From an uncultured bacterium (lineage in GTDB: Bacteria; Patescibacteria; JAEDAM01; Absconditabacterales; Absconditicoccaceae): a stretch of 5,355 nucleotides of DNA. The notes under the pieces were generated by a model. It was not told the DNA's origin. It did no database searches and saw only the letters and a program-made list of their open reading frames with translations. This document shows positions 1-4,882 of this stretch, piece by piece. Each line of letters opens with the position of its first letter. Positions within the stretch are counted from its first letter, which is position 1. Made by a program: the position numbers and the translations under genes. Where the stretch lies: positions 1 to 5,355 of the forward strand of contig CALFEN010000173.1 of assembly GCA_937950065.1 (NCBI GenBank), in the 5' to 3' direction.

Positions 1-462
1 GCAAGAGATGTTTTCCATCAATGAAAAGTATGAGACAGTATCTCTGCTACTAATGTTTTTTATACTTGAAGTAGTAAAAATGCTAGAATAACTGTATGAT
101 GACTAGGTTCTATTTGAGGGGAAGCAGATTTTGTAACTACTCAAGCACAAAATCCTCATAAACCAAGGAAGTGAGCTGAAGTTAATATTATAGATTGATG
201 AGTAGACACTATTTCTTCTTTTAATCCAAATGATAGGATAAATTTGGGAGCTCCTGTTGTGAAAGTCGATGTGATGATGCCGACATCTGCCAGTTTTAGG
301 AATGTTGATACTCTTAGAGAGAAATATCACAGACATTATACTAATTGAAATCATAGAGTATATAATAGTGCCCAAGATGGTTTGAGACCTGTAACTATGG
401 CTCCTTCAGTAAGGGATCAGATAGTAAATTTTTCTGATAGTGATAAGAGAATAGCAGCTTAA
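1..462 (+). CDS. Unknown protein, C-terminal 153 residues (5' end outside window)
   Basis: Frame 1 is open from the window edge to TAA at 460-462 once ten in-frame TGA codons are read as glycine (for example at 22, 97, 100, 172, 196, 199 and 346). Several of these make Gly-Gly pairs, as in VGGLG and IDGGVD. The visible part is soluble and polar, with no membrane segment. It begins with a Ser/Gly/Thr-rich stretch (roughly residues 7-45 of the fragment) that could be beta-rich. It ends in a more charged segment containing DTLREKYHRHY and a tail reading NFSDSDKRIAA. I recognise no family or catalytic motif. The regular amino-acid composition and clean end support a real gene. The antisense reading frame over the same DNA is not convincing. 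No terminator is obvious directly after the stop. Confidence 0.7.
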
Positions 463-742
463 GTATAATTGTTTTTTGATATGATTCCAGAAATTATAAA
501 ATCTAAATATATTAAAATTTAAGTTAAATTAAAAAATTTTCAATATAAAAAATAAATTTAGATTTAAACTATATATTTTTTTCTTATACTTTGTTTTGCT
601 CAAAATAGTAATCTGTTGATTATTTTAAAGATAGTGACGAAAGAAATCTAAAATACAAATTTAATTTTATTTTAAAAGTCTTTTATTTAAAAAATTTAAG
701 TTTCGTAGCTTTTTTATAAAAATATTTTATTTAAGATAATCT
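463..742. other. AT-rich intergenic region, no gene seen
   Basis: About 280 bp between the rightward unknown gene and the terminator of the leftward operon. Both strands are broken by TAA/TAG in every frame, even under code 25. One imperfectly placed 10-bp inverted repeat is visible, AAATCTAAAT at 499-508 with ATTTAGATTT at 556-565. Its 47-nt spacer and AT-only character make it weak evidence for anything. No clear terminator for the upstream gene is seen. Confidence 0.6.
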
Positions 743-776
743 AAAAAAAATCCTAATTGATTATTAGGACTTTTTT
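743..776 (-). terminator. Intrinsic terminator of the tRNA-rpmG-rpsP operon
   Basis: A perfect 7-bp stem (TCCTAAT at 751-757, ATTAGGA at 763-769) encloses a 5-nt loop. On the minus strand it is followed by eight T (plus-strand A run 743-750). It starts about 25 nt after the stop of the pilin-like gene, where an operon terminator belongs. A T run at 771-776 would let it work in the plus direction too, but the nearest plus-strand gene ends almost 290 bp away. Confidence 0.85.
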
Positions 777-794
777 GTATATTATATATTTTTT

Positions 795-1169
795 CTAAAG
801 TTCCATATCGCTACTAGAGCTTGTTGATCAAGAGCTTCAGTTGGAAGTTGTGTTTAATACTATCTTAATGAGATCTCAAGCTTTTGCAAAGATGTTTTTG
901 GCTTTGTATACTTCATATCATGGGATCTGGAATTTTTGGAATAATATAGGGAACAAAAATAATAAAAATATAGAAAATATTATTCAAAGTATTGTATATC
1001 TTATATTATTCCATGCTTTTTTGACTTTTTCCTGATCTCATTTGGAGAATATAAATTGAAATATAGCTAATAGACAAGCATATATAGCTCCAACAAATAT
1101 TACTATAACTACTATAGCCAAAATGGTAAGTATAAAGTCTTGCATTGATGTGTTTGAACTTGGGTACAT
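795..1169 (-). CDS. Small two-helix membrane protein, type IV secretion pilin-like (VirB2/TrbC-type)
   Basis: 124 residues from ATG at 1169, the first ATG after an in-frame stop, to TAG at 795. Six TGA codons are read as Gly. The order is a short polar N-terminus, a long hydrophobic helix (about 12-41), a charged loop SKGDQEKVKKAWNNIRYT (42-59), a second hydrophobic helix (about 60-78), then a polar segment and a Ser/Gly/Thr-rich tail (106-120). The pattern helix, Gly-Asp-x-Glu-Lys-Val-Lys-Lys-Ala, Asn-Ile-Arg-Tyr, Ile-x-Gly, helix matches what I recall of the small T4SS pilin-like proteins common in CPR genomes, which sit in the inner membrane before assembly. That assignment rests on pattern memory, not a search. 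It lies 23 bp after rpsP and before the operon terminator, so it is probably co-transcribed. No other secretion gene is visible. It could instead be an unrelated small membrane protein. Confidence 0.72.
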
Positions 1170-1192
1170 TCTTTAAGATTAAGGCTAAAAAT

Positions 1193-1495
1193 TTATGCAG
1201 CCTCTTCTTGTTTTTTAGTTTTTCTTACTCTTTCTATTTCTTTATAGAATTTTTTGAAAAAAGCGTCTTTTGAGTTTTGATAAATAAGTTTCGCTACTCT
1301 TTCGCTAGGCTGTGCTCATTTATTAATCAAATCTTTTGTTTTGTCAAGGTCAATTTCCATTTTGTGATTGATAGGATCAAACCAACCTAGGACTTCTTTG
1401 TATCAGCTTTTGGCAGGTTTTGTGTGTTCTGTTAAGACAATTCTAAAAAAAGCTGATTTATTTTTTCATCATCTAGACAATCTGATTTTTAGCAT
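1193..1495 (-). CDS. rpsP: Ribosomal protein bS16
   Basis: 100 residues from ATG at 1495 to TAA at 1193, usual for bS16, a small-subunit assembly protein that binds 16S rRNA. The N-terminus MLKIRLSRGGKNKSAFFRIV matches the family's KIRL-R-G-G...F-RIV signature. EVLGWFDP corresponds to the family's LG-Y-P region, and KGAQPSERV matches the conserved GA-PS-RV motif. Glycines 9, 10, 31 and 60 are TGA, including the RGG and KGAQPS glycines, so this gene calibrates the genetic code. The C-terminal 20 residues are a Lys/Arg/Glu-rich tail. It lies 27 bp downstream of rpmG. The common partners rimM, trmD and rplS do not follow it; a pilin-like gene does. No Shine-Dalgarno sequence precedes the start. 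Confidence 0.96.
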
Positions 1496-1522
1496 TATAT
1501 CGATATTTTATTAATTAAAAAA

Positions 1523-1699
1523 TTATTTAAGTTTATCTTTTGACTTGTGTAAAGTATGTTTTTTGTCGTTTTTACAATACTTCATCATTTCTAATTTTGG
1601 GGTGTTTAGTTTGTTTCTCCCTACTACATATCCTTGTAGTCCGCAAACAGTACATCTCATTCATGTCAAGATTCTGTTTCACTTTTTCTTTGCAGCCAT
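1523..1699 (-). CDS. rpmG: Ribosomal protein bL33
   Basis: 58 residues from ATG at 1699 to TAA at 1523, normal for bL33, a small protein of the large ribosomal subunit. The start MAAKKKGNRILTGMRCTVCG, then KLNTPKLEMMKYC and HTLHK, follows the family layout. Glycines 7 and 13 are TGA. The first zinc-knuckle pair is kept (C16, C19). In the second only C42 remains, and the expected partner at 45 is Asp, so the site is incomplete compared with four-Cys bL33. Other bacteria, such as E. coli, lack the cysteines altogether. It lies 35 bp after the CAU tRNA and 27 bp before rpsP in the same leftward operon. The upstream sequence is A/T-rich without a Shine-Dalgarno. Confidence 0.95.
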
Positions 1700-1734
1700 A
1701 TTTTAAAAAATTAATTATAAAACTTTTGAGGGTG

Positions 1735-1808
1735 TAGCACTGGGTGGACTTGAACCACCGGCCTAGCGCTTATGAGACGCTCGCTCTGACCACCTGAGCT
1801 ACAGTGCC
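1735..1808 (-). tRNA. tRNA with CAU anticodon (elongator Met, or Ile2)
   Basis: Folds as a complete cloverleaf of 74 nt including discriminator A. Acceptor arms are GGCACTG and CAGTGCT, the D stem is GCTC/GAGC, the anticodon stem AGCGT/GCGCT has loop CTCATAA, the variable loop is AGGCC, and the T arm is GGTGG-TTCAAGT-CCACC. The first acceptor pair is G-U. It lacks the initiator features (mismatched 1-72 pair, three G-C pairs in the anticodon stem), so it is not tRNA-fMet. Elongator Met and lysidine-modified Ile2 cannot be separated by eye. No CCA is encoded, so the 3' end must be added by a nucleotidyltransferase. Confidence 0.93.
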
Positions 1809-1819
1809 ATGATTAAATT

Positions 1820-1908
1820 CGGTGAGAGAGGGATTTGAACCCTCGATACAGCATTACCCGTATAACTCCTTAGCAGGGAGCCGCTTTCGACCACTCAGCC
1901 ATCTCACC
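1820..1908 (-). tRNA. tRNA-Ser(GCU)
   Basis: 89 nt with a class II structure. Acceptor arms are GGTGAGA and TCTCACC with discriminator G. The anticodon loop CTGCTAA has GCU and reads AGC/AGU serine codons. A long variable arm pairs around TATACGGGTAATGCTGTATC, and the T arm is GAGGG-TTCAAAT-CCCTC. No CCA is encoded. It is first in the leftward cluster, 11 bp before the CAU tRNA, so both are likely processed from one transcript that continues into rpmG. Confidence 0.95.
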
Positions 1909-1938
1909 TTTTCGCAAAACAAAAAAAAGCTGTAGGAT

Positions 1939-1968
1939 ATAATATATACATTTTTGTATTAATTTCAA
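1939..1968 (-). promoter_or_regulatory. Probable promoter of the tRNA-rpmG-rpsP operon
   Basis: On the minus strand TTGAAA (1963-1968) is followed after 18 bp by TATTAT (1939-1944), placing a start about 24 nt before tRNA-Ser. The -35 box overlaps a perfect 9-bp inverted repeat, TTTTGTATT at 1952-1960 with AATACAAAA at 1967-1975. In such AT-rich DNA chance matches are frequent; the position upstream of a stable-RNA gene is the main support. Confidence 0.45.
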
Positions 1969-1983
1969 TACAAAATTTAATTA

Positions 1984-2027
1984 AATTTACAACTATTTAT
2001 TTGAAAGTTATTTCAAACTTGTAAATT
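1984..2027 (-). repeat. Nested inverted repeat downstream of rnhA, possible weak terminator
   Basis: An outer 9-bp arm pair (AATTTACAA at 1984-1992, TTGTAAATT at 2019-2027) encloses an inner 7-bp hairpin (TTTGAAA at 2000-2006, loop GTTA, TTTCAAA at 2011-2017). It lies about 50 nt after the rnhA stop, so it may end that transcript or stabilise its 3' end. A continuous T run after the stem is missing, so intrinsic termination would be weak. Confidence 0.45.
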
Positions 2028-2073
2028 ATCTAGATATCCTTTTCAAATCCATAGTTTCTTATTTGTTAGAATA

Positions 2074-2523
2074 TTATTTCTCTATAAATTTATTTGCTTC
2101 TTTTCTTGCGATTTTATCTACAAGATTATTTAAAATGTCATCTTTGTGCGCCATTACATGATTCCAGCTAATTTTGAATTTGGAAGAGACTTCCACTAAC
2201 TGCAGCCAGAGATCTTGATTTTTTACAGGTTGTTTGGTCGCAGATTTTCGTCAATTTTTTTGCCAGTTGTCTATATATTGAGTGATGCCGTCATATACGT
2301 ATTTACTATCCACGTACATTTGTATGTTGTATTTATCGGATTTGAGACTGCTCAAGCCTGTTATAACAGCTGTTAGTTCCATTCTATTGTTAGTAGTTTC
2401 AGCTTCTCATCATGAAATTATCTTATTGCTTTCGCCGAATACTAGAATAGATGCGTATCATCATGGTCAGGGATTGCCTATGCAACTTCAATCACTATAA
2501 ATTTTTATAATATTTTCATTCAT
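2074..2523 (-). CDS. rnhA: Ribonuclease HI
   Basis: 149 residues from ATG at 2523 to TAA at 2074; E. coli RNase HI has 155. The enzyme cuts the RNA strand of RNA-DNA hybrids in the cytoplasm, removing replication primers and R-loops. The N-terminus reads YSDGSCIGNPGPGGYA. The metal-binding carboxylates are all present: D11, E49 in NNRMEL, D72 in YVDSKYV and D136 in NNLVDKIA. H126 matches the E. coli catalytic-loop His124, although the usual GHxGH loop has become AHKDD. Seven glycines are TGA (12, 19, 21, 22, 38, 39, 91), including those of SDG and PGPGG, which makes this a second code calibrator. It is divergent from the PrsW-like gene and separated from tRNA-Ser by 165 bp holding two inverted repeats. 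There is no Shine-Dalgarno at the start. Confidence 0.96.
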
Positions 2524-2527
2524 TTCT

Positions 2528-2556
2528 TTGACTTTTTGATATATATTGTGTATAAT
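2528..2556 (+). promoter_or_regulatory. Near-consensus sigma-70-type promoter of the PrsW-like gene
   Basis: TTGACT (2528-2533), a 17-bp spacer and TATAAT (2551-2556) match the vegetative consensus at 11 of 12 positions. Transcription would start near 2563, giving a leader of about 30 nt with no Shine-Dalgarno. The -35 box begins 5 bp outside the rnhA start codon. A minus-strand TATTAT (2552-2557) overlaps the -10 and may serve rnhA. Confidence 0.82.
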
Positions 2557-2593
2557 AGATACATATTTAATCTATAAAATCAACATAAAATAT

Positions 2594-3481
2594 ATGAATT
2601 TTTCTTATCTTATACTCTTTCCTGCAGCACTTTTTATATTAAATCTCTGGATGTGGCTTTTTGATAATATTTTTCATTTTGGAGAAAATAGGAATAAATT
2701 TTTCTTTGTCAGTATAATAATGGGTCTTTTGAGTGGGTTATCCATGTTATTATTTCCCAAACTTATGGTAATGCTATGACAAAACCAGCTTGATTTTACA
2801 ATGAATGAAAATCTACATAATATTGATATTCTATATTATTTTATAGCATATCTTGTCTTAATATCTATTTTAGTAAAAATTTTATTAAGAAATTTTAAGA
2901 TAAATTGATTTTTTTTAAAAACTTTTTTGGGTATATTATTGATATTCTTCCTTATCTGAAGTTTTGGAATGAGTAATTTTACTATGCCGATGATGATATA
3001 TTATCTTTTTGTGGTATTTGGTGAGGAAATGCTCAAATACGTTGCAGCATTGAATTTCTTTGAGAGATGGAAAATTATGCATTCTGATATTATTACATTT
3101 TGTATAGTAAGTGCGCTTGGGTTTGCTTTTGTGGAAAATATGGTCTATATGCTATCAGGTATAAGTGGTAGCACTGCTTTTGGTAGTGCACTTGTTATAT
3201 GATGATGAATACTTATTTCAAGGGGAATAATATGATTTTTGGTACATACTTTGTTTACTGGTAATATCTGACTTTTTAGTAGTATTGGTATTAAAAAAAA
3301 TTATAATTTCTTTTGGGCTATTATTTGATTTTTTTTGTGAATGAGTTTGCACTATATTTACAACCTTACCATCACTCAATTTAAAATAAGTATAATATTT
3401 TTTATAGTTATATGATATTTTTGGATTTCTTATTTGTTTTTTAAATCAGACAGACTTTATCTAAACGAAAGTATATGATAA
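2594..3481 (+). CDS. prsW: PrsW-family intramembrane metalloprotease
   Basis: 295 residues from ATG at 2594 to TAA at 3479-3481, with twelve TGA codons as Gly. It is very hydrophobic, with about eight membrane helices. The motif set of the PrsW family (RsiW-degrading protease of Bacillus, part of the wider CAAX-protease-like superfamily) appears in order and within helices: EEMLK at 144-148, FAFVEN at 177-182, H218 in FLVHTLFTG after R210, and H253 in SLHYIYN (253-257). Glu and His side chains in these motifs are the expected metal-binding and catalytic residues. PrsW cleaves membrane anti-sigma factors; the substrate here is unknown, and no sigma/anti-sigma pair is visible. It has its own strong promoter. 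The genes 186 bp downstream encode two membrane-anchored Cys-rich proteins, possible substrates only by position. The TTG at 2546 lies inside the promoter and is unlikely as a start. The last codons are TGA TAA, so the protein ends in Gly. Confidence 0.8.
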
Positions 3482-3603
3482 AATTATTTTTTTAACAATG
3501 ATTTCTTTGTCTAGGTTAAAATATAAGTTATAGTTTTATATTTTTGATAAAGTTTGAGCAATAATTTTGTCTGAAAAAATAAAAAATAGTTATAAAAATG
3601 CTC

Positions 3604-3631
3604 TTGTAATTTAAAATTAGATAGCTATCAT
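3604..3631 (+). promoter_or_regulatory. Promoter-like element of the first Cys-rich gene
   Basis: TTGTAA (3604-3609), 16-bp spacer, TATCAT (3626-3631), ending 36 bases before the ATG. Each box alone is mediocre. Support comes from the second copy, which has TTGCAA and TATTAT with the same spacer length and the same distance to its ATG. Confidence 0.6.
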
Positions 3632-3642
3632 TCTTGATGATA
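3626..3642 (+). promoter_or_regulatory. Dyad overlapping the -10, copy 1 (operator or leader hairpin)
   Basis: TATCAT (3626-3631), 5-nt loop, ATGATA (3637-3642). The arm overlaps the proposed -10 box, and both copies then run into GTTTTATTT. The matching dyad in copy 2 has T-A where this has C-G, so pairing is kept. It could be an operator, an RNA hairpin from an upstream transcript, or a weak terminator closing the PrsW-like transcript. Confidence 0.5.
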
Positions 3643-3667
3643 AAGTTTTATTTCTTCAAGAAAACAG

Positions 3668-4135
3668 ATGAAAAATTTTTTTAAATGAGTACAAATAGGA
3701 GCTGGGATTTTTGTATCTCTGCTTGTCATTGGTTTGTGCACTTATTTTGCACTAAAAGCCCGGGAAAGTACAGACCCGTGATTGTGATGAGATTCTTCAA
3801 CATTGTATACTAATGCAGGAGAGACGTTGACCGCTGCAAAACGAAATGCTTTGGTTGCAAAAAAATGACTTACAGATCTTAAATTGATAACCTGTACTTA
3901 TTATAGCAGTAATGCTTGAGTTGTTTGATGGAAGAGTAATACATGGACAACAACTAATTGTGGATGAACCTACAAACCTTCTGATTTTACAAATTGTCTT
4001 TCTGCGGCACGGTTAACAGATTGAAATTGAGTGCAAAGATGATTGCATAGATGTCGGAAAGCTAAATGAGATATATATTTGGATACGGCTAGTTCTGAAG
4101 TTTCTTTGGGTTGTAATTATCTCTGCCGAAATTAA
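3668..4135 (+). CDS. Membrane-anchored six-cysteine protein, copy 1 (unknown family)
   Basis: 155 residues from ATG at 3668 to TAA at 4133-4135; 12 of its 18 glycines are TGA. The order is a short N-terminus with K2 and K6, one hydrophobic helix (about 8-29), then a Gly/Ser/Thr-rich juxtamembrane segment with ARESTDPGLGGDSSTLYTNA (31-50) and GETLTAAKRNALV (51-63). A variable region follows (64-91), then WTTTNCGGTYKPSDFTNC (93-110), a second variable region (111-146) and the end GCNYLCRN. Six cysteines lie beyond the helix (76, 98, 110, 129, 149, 153), suggesting three disulfides in an exported domain; a seventh, C24, is in the helix. This fits a signal-anchored or secreted protein. I do not recognise the family. 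It lacks a prepilin cleavage motif such as GFTLIE and a lipobox. It follows the PrsW-like gene, but with its own promoter-like sequence. About 48% of positions match copy 2. Confidence 0.85.
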
Positions 4136-4156
4136 CAATATTTAGATTAAAAAAGG

Positions 4157-4184
4157 TTGCAATTAAAAAGAATATGTTTATTAT
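4157..4184 (+). promoter_or_regulatory. Promoter-like element of the second Cys-rich gene
   Basis: TTGCAA (4157-4162), 16-bp spacer, TATTAT (4179-4184), ending 36 bases before the ATG. It is in exact register with the element of copy 1, at an offset of 553 bp. It lies 21 bp after the copy 1 stop codon. Confidence 0.6.
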
Positions 4185-4195
4185 TTCGATAATAA
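4178..4195 (+). promoter_or_regulatory. Dyad overlapping the -10, copy 2 (operator or leader hairpin)
   Basis: TTATTAT (4178-4184), TTCG loop, ATAATAA (4189-4195), a 7-bp stem with a UUCG-type tetraloop if transcribed. It is the counterpart of the dyad in copy 1, one base shorter in the loop. It could also terminate read-through from copy 1. Confidence 0.5.
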
Positions 4196-4220
4196 GGTTT
4201 TATTTTATCAAAAAAAATCA

Positions 4221-4691
4221 ATGAGAAAATTTATAAAGACATTCTGACTTGGTATTACTTTCTGACTTTGATTTGTATTTGTAATAGGGATAGTATACTT
4301 TACACTAAAAGCACGGCAGAGCACAGACCCATGATTGTGATGAGATGCTTCAACATTGTATACTAATGCAGGGGAAACACTAACAGCCGCTAAACGAAAT
4401 GCTTTGGTAGGGAATTCTTTTTTTAATAAAGTAAAGGTTATACAATGTGGTAAATCATTTACTTCTTCAGCAATAGGTGGTTATAATTTTTATACATGGA
4501 CAGCGAGTGATTGTGGAGGAACATATAAGCCTACCGATTTCACAAATTGTTATAGTTCAACTCGGGCAATAGATGGAGCCTCTATAAGAGAATGAAGTTT
4601 ATATTGCCGGGCAAGTTGATCTATCCAATCATATAGTGTGGCAAGTCAATGACGAAATGTTGGCTGTAATTATCTCTGCCGAAATCAGTAG
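4221..4691 (+). CDS. Membrane-anchored six-cysteine protein, copy 2 (unknown family)
   Basis: 156 residues from ATG at 4221 to TAG at 4689-4691; 9 of its 20 glycines are TGA. It has the same architecture as copy 1 without an alignment gap, plus one extra C-terminal Gln. A basic N-terminus is followed by a hydrophobic helix (about 8-29, sequence quite different from copy 1), then ARQSTDPGLGGDASTLYTNA and GETLTAAKRNALV, nearly identical to copy 1. A divergent region (64-91), TWTASDCGGTYKPTDFTNC (92-110), a second divergent region and GCNYLCRNQ complete it. All six ectodomain cysteines (76, 98, 110, 129, 149, 153) are at the same positions; the membrane-helix Cys of copy 1 is absent. Glycines 87, 100 and 119 are GGT, GGA and GGA here but TGA in copy 1. 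A strong terminator follows 53 nt after the stop. Function is unknown. Confidence 0.85.
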
Positions 4692-4744
4692 ATGGTCGAT
4701 TTTATATAATTTTATTAAAAAATATAATTTAAATAATTTAAATG

Positions 4745-4774
4745 AAGAATAACCTATTTGGGTTATTCTTTTTT
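4745..4774 (+). terminator. Intrinsic terminator after the Cys-rich gene pair
   Basis: A perfect 10-bp stem (AAGAATAACC at 4745-4754, GGTTATTCTT at 4761-4770) with loop TATTTG continues into four more T, so the transcript ends in a six-U run. It separates the duplicated genes from the ftsK-like gene. Confidence 0.9.
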
Positions 4775-4812
4775 ACAAAGAGTAAAAATGTTTAAAAAAT
4801 GTTAAAAGTTTC

Positions 4813-4840
4813 TTGAAATATTATAAAAAATCATTATATA
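4813..4840 (+). promoter_or_regulatory. Possible promoter of the FtsK-like gene
   Basis: TTGAAA (4813-4818), 16-bp spacer, TATATA (4835-4840), about 42 bp before the GTG start. The -10 is only 4 of 6, and the region is almost all A/T. A promoter is expected here because a terminator lies just upstream. Confidence 0.35.
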
Positions 4841-4882
4841 GAAGTAAATTAATGATATTTTTATAATATAAATATAAAAAAG

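Larger units (their letters stand above)
3604..4688 (+). repeat. Tandem duplication of a promoter-plus-gene unit, period 553 bp
   Basis: Unit 1 (3604-4135) and unit 2 (4157-4688) align at a fixed offset of 553 bp. The -35 boxes (3604, 4157), -10 boxes (3626, 4179), start codons (3668, 4221) and C-terminal Cys codons are all in register. The coding parts need no gap. In the leader a 1-nt deletion in the dyad loop is balanced by a 1-nt insertion before the ATG. The best-conserved DNA block is 3751-3855 against 4304-4408, where most differences are synonymous. Confidence 0.92.

Noticed and set aside
103..375. Minus-strand ORF of 90 codons
   Set aside because: It lies antisense to the better-supported plus-strand frame 1-462, is rich in His/Ile/Ser shadow composition, and has no recognisable motif.
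841..1035. Plus-strand ORF over the pilin-like gene
   Set aside because: Antisense shadow; the minus-strand frame gives two clean membrane helices and a T4SS pilin-like loop.
1540..1737. Plus-strand hydrophobic ORF of 65 codons
   Set aside because: It is antisense to rpmG, whose bL33 motifs are unmistakable, and it runs into the tRNA gene.
1735..1808. Initiator tRNA-fMet
   Set aside because: It has a paired 1-72 position (G-U) and lacks the three G-C pairs of initiator anticodon stems.
2282..2500. Plus-strand ORF inside rnhA
   Set aside because: Antisense shadow of the RNase HI catalytic domain.
2546..3481. PrsW-like region as a broken gene with several nonsense mutations
   Set aside because: All interruptions are TGA; read as Gly the frame is continuous and all family motifs are in place. 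The TTG start at 2546 sits in the promoter.
3668..4691. Type IV prepilins or lipoproteins
   Set aside because: The N-termini have a hydrophobic helix but no G|FTLIE-type prepilin site and no lipobox cysteine; the helix Cys of copy 1 is not conserved in copy 2.
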